Shown here: piece by piece, positions 1 through 10,326 of the stretch
How the letters are laid out: the number at the start of each line of letters is the position of its first letter
How positions within the stretch are numbered: the first letter of the stretch is position 1
Source: Populus alba
Lineage: Eukaryota > Streptophyta > Magnoliopsida > Malpighiales > Salicaceae
Direction: 5' to 3'
Length of the DNA: 64,000 nucleotides
Assembly: GCF_005239225.2 (NCBI RefSeq)
Contig: NC_133297.1
Location: 20,510,147-20,574,146 of the forward strand
Made by a program: the position numbers and the translations under genes
Notes under the pieces: generated by a model
Databases searched by the model: none
The model's input: only the letters and a program-made list of their open reading frames with translations
Told to the model about the DNA's origin: nothing

Positions 1-1908
1 TAAGAGTCCATGTTATTGACCCTCCAAAGTCTTTGGATCCTTATGTTTTCATCTGTTTGTTGAACATTCCTTATCAAAACAAGCTTATCGCGAATGATAC
101 ATTCGATTGATCAAAAACCAAATTCGAAGCTTTAGACACATCTGCAAAATCCTTGCATTCCGTTCTTGCCAGATACAATACACTGTAGCTGCGAAACCCA
201 GTTTACGAGAAAAGTTGACGAAACTTTTTCCATGCCAAGAGACAGTGGCCAATCGAATCCATTCATCCAAGCTTTTTGTCATTCTTGGAATGTCGCATCT
301 ATCACAAACATTCCACCATAATGCTTTCGCAAAGGAGCATTCGAAGAACAAGTGGTTGTGATCTTCATTATTACAGAGACAGAGTGAGCACCTATTGGGA
401 CCATGAATACCAAACCGATGAAGTCTATCCTGCGTTGAGAGTTTCCGTTGGATAGCCACCCAAAGAAGAAATGCATGTCTTGGGACAGCATTCTTGAACC
501 ACACGATGTCATGCCAATCAACCATTTGATGATGAATTCTTAGTTGTTCCCAAGCTACTTTGACTGAGAAACTCTGATTTGGCGAATCCAACCAAACAAT
601 CTCATCCTTTTGCCCCTTAGGAGTAGAGGTGGAAGGAATAGCTTCTAAAATGGGGTGCCAGCCAATAGCATGAGTGATAGGAATTCTCCATTCTAAGTTA
701 TTAATCAGCACGTTCACTCTCGCGTTGTGTTCCATACCTGAATCATAGATGAAACGTTCACCGTAGGTATCAGCGAGCGGGCTGTGAGGATGCCAATTGT
801 CAAACCATAGAGAGGTGGTCATTCCATCTCCGATGACGTGCTTCATCTTCGGCCATGCTAAGGATCTGAGCTTTAGAATCTTTCCCCAAGCCCAAGAGCA
901 GCTTCCTGGCGCCTTGATTGTCCAGAAATTCCTACCTCGCAAGAGATTGGATCTGATCCAAGTAGACCAGATTGAGCCATCTGAGTCATCGCACAAGTTC
1001 CAAATATGTTTCAACAAGGCAATCTTGTTCCATTCTGCTATCCTTTTTATGCCTAGCCCCCCCTCCTTTTTTGGAAGACATACCTGATCCCAAGCCACTT
1101 TAGCCCTGGTAGTGCTCATATCTGAACCTGACCAAAGAAAGGATCTCATAATTTGCTCAACATTTTTCACTACTTCCCCATGTAATAGGAATAGAGATGC
1201 CCAATAGACCTGGATGGAGAATAAGACTGAGTTAATCAGTTGTACTCGCCCTGCGAAAGAGAGTGTTCTACAGGTCCAATGTCGAACTTTGGCGGTAATT
1301 CGATCCACGAGGCCCTTACAATTAACAGCCTTTAATCTGGACGAGATAAGAGGCACTCCCAAATATTTCATAGGAAGCTCCCCCTCTCTAAACCCAAGAA
1401 TACTGATAATCTGTTCCCTCTCAGCTCCTAACGAACCGCTCAAGAAGATGTCACTTTTGTTTGGATTTGGATATAGACCTGATAGAACCTGAAACTCTGT
1501 GAGTACATTTTTTATCATACGGATTGAATGTACATCCCCTTTGCTGAATATCATCAAGTCGTCGGCAAAGCAAAGATGAGAAATTATGTCCTTCTTGCAT
1601 CTCCAGTGGAACTTGAAGTTTTGGTTGGCACTCATATTGCAGAACAGCCCTGACAGGATTTCCATGCATAGGACAAACAAATATGGAGATAATGGATCAC
1701 CTTGTCTCAGCCCTCTCCCCCCTTGGAAGTAACCCGCAAGTTCACCGTTGACGTTGATTGAGAATTGACATGATGTAACACAAACCATGATCCAATCAAT
1801 GACTGTTCTAGGGAATCCCATTTTTATCAACGTAGCATCAACGAAATCCCACCGAACAGAGTCATAAGCCTTCATCAGGTCTACTTTCATAGCACAACGA
1901 GCAGGACC
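1..1908 (-). pseudogene. LINE ORF2, C-terminal part (RT palm to zf-RVT), left piece of a broken host LINE
   Basis: This is the 3' part of a non-LTR retrotransposon ORF2 read on the minus strand. It starts (right side) at the RT motif around KVDLMKAYD and runs through GRGLRQGDPLSP and FADD, then the thumb/connector and a C-terminal zf-RVT region (CSLCLCNNEDHNH..FEC), to the stop near position 22. An extra or missing base near 110-120 breaks the frame close to the C terminus. The element's 3' UTR and tail lie left of the window. The right edge is sharp: the 15-bp sequence ACAACGAGCAGGACC at 1894-1908 recurs at 7728-7742, where the same ORF2 resumes. So 1909-7727 is an insertion into this copy. 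There is no RNase H domain after the zf-RVT. The protein would act as the RT in target-primed reverse transcription. Confidence 0.88.
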
Positions 1909-1913
1909 AGGAC

Positions 1914-2325
1914 TTCTATTCCTATTACCTGGGGAAGTAGTGAAAAATGTTGAGCAAATTATGAGATCCTTTCTTTGGTCAGGTTCAGATATGAGCACTA
2001 CCAGGGCTAAAGTGGCTTGGGATCAGGTATGTCTTCCAAAAAAGGAGGGGGGGCTAGGCATAAAAAGGATAGCAGAATGGAACAAGATTGCCTTGTTGAA
2101 ACATATTTGGAACTTGTGCGATGACTCAGATGGCTCAATCTGGTCTACTTGGATCAGATCCAATCTCTTGCGAGGTAGGAATTTCTGGACAATCAAGGCG
2201 CCAGGAAGCTGCTCTCGGGCTTGGGGAAAGATTCTAAAGCTCAGATCCTTAGCATGGCCGAAGATGAAGCACGTCATCGGAGATGGAATGACAACCTCTC
2301 TATGGTTTGACAATTGGCATCCTCA
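1914..2325 (+). pseudogene. LINE ORF2 fragment (RT thumb/connector)
   Basis: Open from about 1940 on the plus strand. It encodes the segment after the RT palm (motifs VEQIMRSFLWSG, GGLGIKRIAEWNKIALL, WFDNWHP) and matches 29056-29465 of the plus-strand LINE almost base for base. It starts about six bases after the TSD, as expected for the 5' end of a truncated LINE insertion. It ends abruptly at 2325, where the sequence jumps to ORF1 (EGKRKIGAV). The join shares only about two bases (CA) between the two source sequences. Confidence 0.8.
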
Positions 2326-3665
2326 GAGGGCAAAAGGAAAATAGGAGCTGTGAACTCTAAACATGCAGATAATAAGCAGAATCAGCTTCAATGGCAGGTA
2401 GTTGGTAAACGAAATAAGGGTGTTACAATTGGTGAGAATGATTGTTTGGCATCTAAAGAGCTTAATTGTAATGAGAATGGTTGTTTAGCATCTGCTTTAC
2501 AGAGTGCTGATTGTAATACGAATGAATCTGCGACATTAGATGTGCCCAATGCTGGTTGTTATGAAGATGAAAATCCTACCTCTCCTCTTATTTTGAAGAG
2601 CTTACGAGCAGACATGGTGCCGGAGGAAGGGGATGCATGTACTTCTTTAGATCAAAGTTCAACCATCTGTAATGCAACCATGAACCCTGTTAGTCATGAG
2701 GTGAATGTTGATATTGGAGTTATGGGAGGTGGTACAGGTAAGGAAGATGATGATAAGGAGTCGACGTCACTGATCCCAACAAGTCCGCAAAGTCCGATTT
2801 CTTCTGACGGGGAAACTTTTATTAATCAGTTAGCTAGCAAGGCTAGAGACTCTCTAGAAAAAAAGAAAACGGGTTCTCCAGGCTTTTCAAAGAAGAGTAA
2901 GAAATCTAGCTCCTCGAGGGGGGCAAGTCTAGGTAATCCGTGTGTTGATGTTTGTACTCCTCTCTATTTCCCTATGATTATTGGATGTTGGAATTGTTAG
3001 AGGTTTGAATGATCCCATAAAGCATTCAGAACTGCGTCAGCTCATCCATCAAGAGAGGATGGTTTTTTTTGGTTTGGTTGAAACTCGGGTTAGAGACAGG
3101 AATAAAGATAATGTTTCGCAACTTCTTCTGCGTAATTGGTCATTCTTGTATAATTATGATTTTCTCTTGTCGTGGTCGTATTTGGGTTTGTTGGAATGCT
3201 GATTTGGTGAAGGTGGATGTTCTGGGAATGTCAGACCAGGCTATCCATGTTTCTGTCATGATATTAGCTACCAATATCTGTTTTAATACTTCAATCATTT
3301 ACGGAGACAATAATGCATCTGTACGTGAGCTTTATGGTTGATACGTAGTGATGAATGGGAGTCAACCCCATGGATTCTTATGGGCGACTTTAATGCTATC
3401 CGCAACCAGTCAGAGAGGTTAGGGGTCTTCTACGTGGGCTGGTCATATGGACAGATTGGAAACATGTATACGTGAAGCGAAAGTGGATGATCTTCGGTAT
3501 TCAGGTATGCATTATACTTGGACAAACCAATGTCCTGAGAATATGATTATGCGGAAACTAGATAGAGTGCTTGTGAATGAGAAGTGGAATATGCGCTTCC
3601 CATTGTCGGAAGCGAGATTCTTGCCTGCTGGTATGTCAGATCATTCTCCCATGGTGGTAAAAGTC
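2326..3665 (+). pseudogene. LINE ORF1 C-terminal half plus ORF2 endonuclease fragment
   Basis: The first part (to about 2940) is the hydrophilic C-terminal tail of ORF1, downstream of the CCHC knuckle, rich in Ser/Asn/Lys and ending near SKKSKKSSSSRG. From about 2955 the APE-type endonuclease of ORF2 follows in other frames, with pieces of LRQLIHQERM, LVETRV and the SDHSPMVVKV motif near 3636-3665. Several one-base indels break the endonuclease (2995-3000, about 3165, about 3330, about 3422). It stops at GTAAAAGTC, where satellite sequence begins; AAGTC is shared by both sources. Inactive as read. Confidence 0.8.
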
Positions 3666-4731
3666 CAAATTTGACCAAACGCAAATAATATTACAACACT
3701 ATGAACACACAAAATATCACTTTATAGATCGTTCTCTTATGTCTAAGTACCCAACCCTCTGCAGCTGAAATGAACCACCAATCAATTCGTCCCTAAGCCG
3801 AAATCAACAAGCCCAAATTAACTTACGGCGCGATCCCATCCCCAATACACAGAATGTGATGTTTAAATTGTTTCGAAGCTGGTTTGCTAATGTTTCGCAC
3901 TAATAGTGTTTCTGCGGAAAGAATTCAAACTAGAATGAAAACCTCACGCCAACTACATCAGTAAGTCCAAATTTCCTCAAATTCAAAAAAATTTAGGATT
4001 ACAACACTATGAACACACAAAATGTCAATTTATAAATCGTTCTCTTATGTCTAGGTAACCCAAACCCTCTGCAGCCGAATTGCCAATCAATTCGTCCGAG
4101 TTGAAATCCCAAATAAGCCCAAATTTAACTTACGGCGATCCCATCCGCAATACACAGAATGTTAAGTTTCAATTGATTCGAAGCTGGTTTTGCTTATGTT
4201 TCGCACTAATAGTAGTGTTTCTGTGACAGAACTGAAACTAGAATGAAAACCTCACGCAAAAAAACAATAGAATAAGTGACCAAACCATCTCCAAATGACC
4301 TCAAATTCAACATTTAGTATTACAATTTAATGAGCAACAAAATCTCAGTTTAGAGATCGTTCGCTTCTGTCTACGTACCCAAACCCTCTGCAGCCGAATT
4401 TGAACCACCAATCAATCGTCCTAAGCCGAAATCAAAACACGCCCAAATTTACTTACGGCGCGATCCCATCCCAATACACAGAATGTCAAGCTTCAATGAT
4501 TCGAAGCTGGTTTGCTAATGTTCGTGTTTCTGCGGAAGAATTGAAACTAGAATGAAAACCTCACGCCAACTACATCAGAATAAGTCCAAATTTGACCAAA
4601 CCATCTCCAAATGACCTCAAATTCAACATTTAGCATTACAACACATGAACACACAAAATGTCAATTTATAGATTATGTCTTGGTACCCAAAACCCTCTAT
4701 GAACACCAAACAATAAGCCGAAATCAAAACA
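3666..4731. repeat. Degraded 335-bp satellite, about 3.2 units, between two LINE endonuclease fragments
   Basis: It carries the family landmarks in order (AAGTCCAAATTTGACC, ATTACAACACTATGAACACAC, ACCCTCTGCAGC, GGCGCGATCCCATCC). There are many single-base losses compared with the long array. The right edge joins LINE endonuclease sequence at AAGC/TACCAA. LINE sequence corresponding to about 3270-3665 is repeated after this block (4732-5145), so the satellite is bracketed by a duplicated LINE segment. Confidence 0.85.
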
Positions 4732-5577
4732 AGCTACCAATATCTGTTTTAATACTTCAATCCGGAGACAATAATGCATCTGTACGTGAGGCTTTATGGT
4801 CTGATATTGTGAGTCGTAGTGATGGATGGGAGTCAAACCCCATGGATTCTTATGGGCGACTTTAATGCTATCTGCAACGCCAGTCAGAGAGGTTAGGGGG
4901 TCTTCTACGTGGGCTGGTCATATGGACAGATTGGAAACATGTATACGTGAAGCGAAAGTGGATGATCTTCGGTATTCGTTGTATGCATTATACTTGGACG
5001 AACCAATGTCTGAGAATATGATTATGCGGAACTAGATAGAGTGCTTGTGAATGAGAAGTGGAATATGCGCTTCCCATTGTCGGAAGCGAGATTCTTGCCT
5101 GCTGGTATGTCAGATCATTCTCCCATGGTGGTAAAAGTCACTGGCAATGTTCAGAACATAAAGAAACCATTCAGATTCTTCGATATGTGGATGGATCATG
5201 ACGAGTTCATGCCCTTGGTGAAGAAAGTATGAATCAGCATTCAGGAGGTTGTCCAATGTATCAACTGTGTTGCAAACTAAGGAAGCTAAAGCAGGAACTT
5301 AAACATTTCAATAAGACTCACTTTCTCCAATATTTCCGAATAGAGTCAAAGATGCAAAAGATCACATGATAGGGCTCAAACAAGCTCTAGGCATACAGCG
5401 CCTGAGGATCCAACATTGCGTATGCCGAGAAAGAGATGCTGTTCGTAACTATGCTTCTACTGTCAGGCGGGAGTGTCTTTATTCATACAAAGGCAAGGAT
5501 ACAATGGCTTAGCTTGGGGAAGAATACTAGCTACTTTCACAAATCAGTAAATGTAGACAGAATAGAAATAAGCTTCT
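4732..5577 (+). pseudogene. LINE ORF2 endonuclease/connector fragment, indel-rich
   Basis: It encodes, in broken frames, the second half of the endonuclease (GDNNASVREALWSD, HMDRLETCIREAKVDD, SDHSPMVVKV) and the connector (RFFDMWMDH, KLRKLKQELKHF) up to the NRNKLL region. Single-base indels occur every 30-80 bp, for example around 4885, 4975, 5030 and 5230. This is far more than in the near-identical copies at 22900-24059 or 39930-41089. The right edge at 5566-5577 (AAATAAGCTTCT) is the target site of the LINE inserted at 5578. Low consensus quality is a likely cause of the damage. Confidence 0.75.
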
Positions 5578-6989
5578 GAAGTAGTGAAAAAACACTGTCT
5601 AACTCAGTTTATTCTCCATCCAGGGGAAGTAGTGAAAAATGTTGAGCAAATTATGAGATCCTTTCTTTGGTCAGGTTCAGATATGAGCACTACCAGGGCT
5701 AAAGTGGCTTGGATCAGGTATGTCTTCCAAAAAAGGAGGGGGGCTAGGCATAAAAAGGATAGCAGAATGGAACAAGATTGCCTTGTTGAAACATATTTGG
5801 AACTTGTGCAATGACTCAGATGGCTCAATCTGGTCTACTTGGATCAGATCCAATCTCTTGCGAGGTAGGAATTTCTGGACAATCAAGGCGCCAGGAAGCT
5901 GCTCTTGGGCTTGGGGAAAGATTCTAAAGCTCAGATCCTTAGCATGGCCGAAGATGAAGCACGTCATCGGAGATGGAATGACAACCTCTCTATGGTTTGA
6001 CAATTGGCATCCTCACAGCCCGCTCGCTGATACCTACGGTGAACGTTTCATCTATGATTCAGGTATGGAACACAACGCGAGAGTGAACGTGCTGATTAAT
6101 AACTTAGAATGGAGAATTCCTATCACTCATGCTATTGGCTGGCACCCCATTTTAGAAGCTATTCCTTCCACCTCTACTCCTAAGGGCAAAAGGATGAGAT
6201 TGTTTGGTTGGATTCGCCAAATCAGGGTTTCTCAGTCAAAGTAGCTTGGGAACAACTAAGAATTCATCATCAAATGGTTGATTGGCATGACATCGTGTGG
6301 TTCAAGAAATGCTGTCCCAAGACATGCATTTCTTCTTTGGGTGGCTATCCAACGGAAACTCTCAACGCAGGATAGACTTCATCGGTTTGGTATTCATGGT
6401 CCCAATAGGTGCTCACTCTGTCTCTGCAATAATGAAGATCACAACCACTTGTTCTTTGAATGCTCCTTTGCGAAAGCATTATGGTGGAATGTTTGTGATA
6501 GATGCGACATTCCAAGAATGACAAAAAGCTTGGATGAATGGATTCGATTGGCCACTGTCTCTTGGCATGGAAAAAGTTTCGTCAACTTTTCTCGTAAACT
6601 AGGTTTCGCAGCTACAGTATATTGTATCTGGCAAGAACGGAATGCAAGGATCTCTGCAGATGTGTCTAAAGCTTCGAATTTGGTTTTTGATCAAATCGAA
6701 TGTATCATTCGCGATAAGCTTGTTTTGATAAGGAATGTTCAACAAACAGATGAAAACATAAGGATCCAAAGACTTTGGAGGGTCAATAACATGGACTCTT
6801 AATTTGATGTTTAGCTGGTTGTTTTTGTACCCCTAGCATATCTAGTTGGTCCAAGTTTTTGTTTTGTTGTGGCTAGCCTGTAGCCATTTGTTGATTTTCG
6901 TTTCTGTCCTCATTGTAAATCTTGGGTATGCCCATTATATTCTTTGTATCATTTTCTTTTAATACATAAGTCAGCTTACCAAAAAAAAA
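5578..6989 (+). mobile_element. 5'-truncated LINE insertion (ORF2 C-terminal third plus 3' UTR)
   Basis: A 1.4-kb LINE 3' end begins at GAAGTAGTGAAAAA and ends with CAGCTTACC plus A12. It sits inside another LINE's ORF2; the left target site is AAATAAGCTTCT (5566-5577) and the right copy near 6990-7003 is imperfect. It contains the ORF2 thumb and zf-RVT region (CSLCLCNNEDHNH, 6406-6450) and the stop of RVNNMDS at about 6802, followed by ~180 bp of 3' UTR. One-base indels near 5714, 6187 and 6306 break the frame. The same insertion, at the same host site, is present inverted at 8325-9732. Confidence 0.85.
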
Positions 6990-7003
6990 AAATCAAGCTT
7001 TCT

Positions 7004-7727
7004 CAGTTCAGAAGTCGCTTGGGAACAAATCAGAAGAATTCATCAATCAAATGCGTGTGATTGGCAGTGAACATCGTGTTGGTTCTGAACGAGAATGCTG
7101 CAAGCAATATTTCTTCAAAAATTGGGTGGCAATCCAACGGAAACTCTCAACGCAGGAGATTCATGGTTTGGTATTCATGTCCCAATAGGTGCTCACTCTG
7201 GTCTCAGATGGATCCAACCATTTGTTTCTTCGAATGCTCCTTTGCGAAACATTATGGTGGAATGTTTGTGATAGATGCGACATTTCCAAGAATGACTTAA
7301 AAAGCTTGGATGAATGGATTCGATGGCCACTGTCTCTTGGCATGGAAAAAGGACGGTTTTCGATTTTGCTGCAAGAACAGATGCAAGGATTCTTGCAGCA
7401 ATGTGTCTAAAGCTCGAATTTTGTTTTTGATCAAATCGAATGTATCATTCGCGATAAGCTTGTTTTGATAAGAATGTTCAACAAACAGATGAAAACATAA
7501 GGATCCAAAGACTTTTGGAGGGTCCAATCATGGACTCTTAATTTGATGTTTAGCTGTTGTTTTTGTACCCCTAGCATATCTAGTTGGTCCAAAGTTTTTG
7601 TTTTGTTGTGTGCTAGCCTGTAGCCATTTGTTGGTTTTCGTTTCTGTCCTCATTGTAAATCTTGGGTATAGCCCATTATATTCTGTATCATTTTCTTTTA
7701 ATACATAAGTCAGCTTACCAAAAAAAA
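7004..7727 (+). pseudogene. Degraded LINE 3' end (zf-RVT region and 3' UTR)
   Basis: It follows the same path as the LINE 3' end (Trp-rich WEQ region, zf-RVT, RVNNMDS stop, 3' UTR to CAGCTTACCAAAAAAAA) but with many small insertions and deletions. The start (6991-7040) reads like a blend of two LINE regions, the NKLLSVTRE segment and the SFSVKVAWEQ segment. The poly-A at 7720-7728 directly abuts the right copy of the TSD ACAACGAGCAGGACC, so this is the 3' terminus of the insertion that begins at 1909. Confidence 0.75.
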
Positions 7728-7742
7728 ACAACGAGCAGGACC

Positions 7743-8324
7743 CGTAGTTGTGTGATAGCCTTTCATTAGTTTCCTGAGACAAAAAAAATTGTCGCTGATC
7801 ATTCGTCCAGAGATAAAGCTGTTTGATACGGACCTACTAAGGATGGTAAAACAACTTCATTCTCCAGCTAGAATCTTCGCGATGCATTTGTATACTGTAT
7901 TGCAGCAGATTAGGACGAAAAAGTTGTCAACCTCGTAGGATTAGCAGCTTAGGGGATAAGGAAATGATGTACATTCATTTTTTAAGCATTCTACGAGTCT
8001 GGAAGAAGGCATCTAACAGTGTTGATTACATCTTCCCCACTATGCTTGCCACATACTTCTTTTGAAGAAACCTGCGTTGAGCCATCTGGACCAGGAGCTT
8101 GTTTTTTCAAACTAAACATAGCATGCTTAATCTCCTCTCTTGTGACATCTTGTGAGTTTGTTGAGTTGCCGACAATTTGTAAGAATGCCGATTGCAACTT
8201 CCTCGTTCAGGACCCTAGCATTCACTCCCAATACACGCTGGAAGTATGCAATTACTTCTGATTTGACTGCCTCGTGTCTTCAGCGACTTCTCCATCCTCC
8301 CTTGTAACCGAGAGAAGCTTATTT
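7743..8324 (-). pseudogene. Host LINE ORF2, N-terminal RT region (continuation of 1-1908), indel-rich
   Basis: Directly after the right TSD the minus-strand ORF2 resumes at the residue where it broke at 1908. It runs back through RT blocks (FISGRR, the KAPGPDG motif near 8075-8095, AQDVTREEIKHAMFSL) to the NKLL connector. Frequent single-base indels make it non-functional as read. It ends at AGAAGCTTATTT (8313-8324), the left copy of a TSD for the next LINE. The same ORF2 segment occurs again at 10327-10920, beyond the gap. Confidence 0.75.
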
Positions 8325-9732
8325 TATTTTTTTTTGGTAAGCTGACTTATGTATTAAAAGAAAATGATACAAAGAATATAATGGCATACCCAAGATTTAC
8401 AATGAGGACAGAAACGAAAACCAACAAATGGCTACAGGCTAGCCACAACAAAACAAAAACTTGGACCAACTAGATATGCTAGGGGTACAAAAACAACCAG
8501 CTAAACATCAAATTAAGAGTCCATGTTATTGACCCTCCAAAGTCTTTGGATCCTTATGTTTTCATCTGTTTGTTGAACATTCCTTCATCAAAACAAGCTT
8601 ATCGCGAATGATACATTCGATTTGATCAAAAAACCAAATTCGAAGCTTTAGACACATCTGCAAAGATCCTTGCATTCCGTTCTTGCCAGATACAATACAC
8701 TGTAGCTGCGAAACCCAGTTTACGAGAAAAGTTGACGAAACTTTTTCCATGCCAAGAGACAGTGGCCAATCGAATCCATTCATCCAAGCTTTTTGTCATT
8801 CTTGGAATGTCGCATCTATCACAAAACATTCCACCATAATGCTTTCGCAAAGGAGCATTCAAAGAACAAGTGGTTGTGATCTTCATTATTGCAGAGACAG
8901 AGTGAGCACCTATTGGGACCATGAATACCAAACCGATGAAGTCTATCCTGCGTTGAGAGTTTCCGTTGGATAGCCACCCAAAGAAGAAATGCATGTCTTG
9001 GGACAGCATTCTTGAACCACACGATGTCATGCCAATTCAACCATTGATGATGATGAATTCTTAGTTGTTCCCAAGCCTACTTTGACTGAGAAACCCTGAT
9101 TTGGCGAATCCAACCAAACAATCTCATCCTTTTGCCCCTTAGGAGTAGAGGTGGAAGGAATAGCTTCTAAAATGGGGTGCCAGCCAATAGCAGAGTGATA
9201 GGAATTCTCCATTCTAAGTTATTAATCAGCACGTTCACTCTCGCGTTGTGTTCCATACCTGAATCATAGATGAAACGTTCACCGTAGGTATCAGCGAGCG
9301 GGCTGTGAGGATGCCAATTGTCAAACCATAGAGAGGTTGTCATTCCATCTCCGATGACGTGCTTCATCTTCGGCCATGCTAAGGATCTGAGCTTTAGAAT
9401 CTTTCCCCCAAGCCCAAGAGCAGCTTCCTGGCGCCTTGATTGTCCAGAAATTCCTACCTCGCAAGAGATTGGATCTGATCCAAGTAGACCAGATTGAGCC
9501 ATCTGAGTCATTGCACAAGTTCCAAATATGTTTCAACAAGCAATCTTGTTCCATTCTGCTATCCTTTTTATGCCTAGCCCCCCCTCCTTTTTTGGAAGAC
9601 ATACCTGATCCCAAGCCACTTTAGCCCTGGTAGTGCTCATATCTGAACCTGACCAAAGAAAGGATCTCATAATTTGCCCCCCCCCTCAACATTTTTCACT
9701 ACTTCCCCTGGTAGTGTTTTTTTCACTACTTC
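8325..9732 (-). mobile_element. 5'-truncated LINE insertion, minus strand, 12-bp TSD
   Basis: It reads, on the minus strand, from a truncated 5' end at GAAGTAGTGAAAAA (9732) to the canonical 3' UTR and poly-A (poly-T at 8326-8335). AGAAGCTTATTT is duplicated at 8313-8324 and 9733-9744. It encodes the ORF2 thumb and zf-RVT region with the RVNNMDS stop near 8524. Frameshifts include an extra A in the LVFF run (about 8630) and in CDRC (about 8824). It has the same insertion point, truncation point and host site as the plus-strand copy at 5578-6989. Confidence 0.88.
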
Positions 9733-9826
9733 AGAAGCTTATTTCTATTCTGTCTACCATTTACTTGATTGTGAAAGTAGCTAGTATTCCTGATCCCCCC
9801 AAGCCTAAGCCATTGTATCCTTGCCT
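9733..9826 (-). pseudogene. Host LINE ORF2 connector fragment next to the assembly gap
   Basis: A short piece resumes the host ORF2 connector after the insertion (QNTSYFHKSVNG region on the minus strand). It contains extra C and T bases relative to 22890-22975 and stops at the N run. The same segment appears again near 10910-11010 on the other side of the gap. Confidence 0.7.
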
Positions 9827-10326
9827 NNNNNNNNNNNNNNNNNNNNNNNNNNNNNNNNNNNNNNNNNNNNNNNNNNNNNNNNNNNNNNNNNNNNNNNNNN
9901 NNNNNNNNNNNNNNNNNNNNNNNNNNNNNNNNNNNNNNNNNNNNNNNNNNNNNNNNNNNNNNNNNNNNNNNNNNNNNNNNNNNNNNNNNNNNNNNNNNNN
10001 NNNNNNNNNNNNNNNNNNNNNNNNNNNNNNNNNNNNNNNNNNNNNNNNNNNNNNNNNNNNNNNNNNNNNNNNNNNNNNNNNNNNNNNNNNNNNNNNNNNN
10101 NNNNNNNNNNNNNNNNNNNNNNNNNNNNNNNNNNNNNNNNNNNNNNNNNNNNNNNNNNNNNNNNNNNNNNNNNNNNNNNNNNNNNNNNNNNNNNNNNNNN
10201 NNNNNNNNNNNNNNNNNNNNNNNNNNNNNNNNNNNNNNNNNNNNNNNNNNNNNNNNNNNNNNNNNNNNNNNNNNNNNNNNNNNNNNNNNNNNNNNNNNNN
10301 NNNNNNNNNNNNNNNNNNNNNNNNNN
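9827..10326. other. Assembly gap of exactly 500 N
   Basis: The round length suggests a scaffold gap of unknown true size. Sequence on the left ends in the LINE ORF2 connector. Sequence on the right starts further downstream in the same ORF2 (the SQELMK region) and then passes through the connector again, so the two contig ends overlap in homology rather than flank a missing piece. Confidence 0.98.

Larger units (their letters stand above)
1909..7727 (+). mobile_element. Composite plus-strand LINE insertion flanked by a 15-bp TSD
   Basis: Flanked by ACAACGAGCAGGACC at 1894-1908 and 7728-7742, it ends on the right with the canonical LINE 3' end (CAGCTTACC plus A8). Internally it is a patchwork: an ORF2 piece (1914-2325), ORF1/EN sequence (2326-3665), satellite (3666-4731), EN/connector (4732-5577), a complete truncated LINE insertion (5578-6989) and a degraded LINE 3' end (7004-7727). 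The outer TSD supports a real original insertion. The internal order cannot come from one simple event, and the middle is rich in small indels, so nested insertion and misassembly are both possible. Confidence 0.6.

Noticed and set aside
797..1669. Medium-length ORFs antisense to LINE ORF2 (also at 29162-29452, 38207-38903, 39462-40207 and other copies)
   Set aside because: They mirror the conserved sense ORF in every copy and have no independent motifs.
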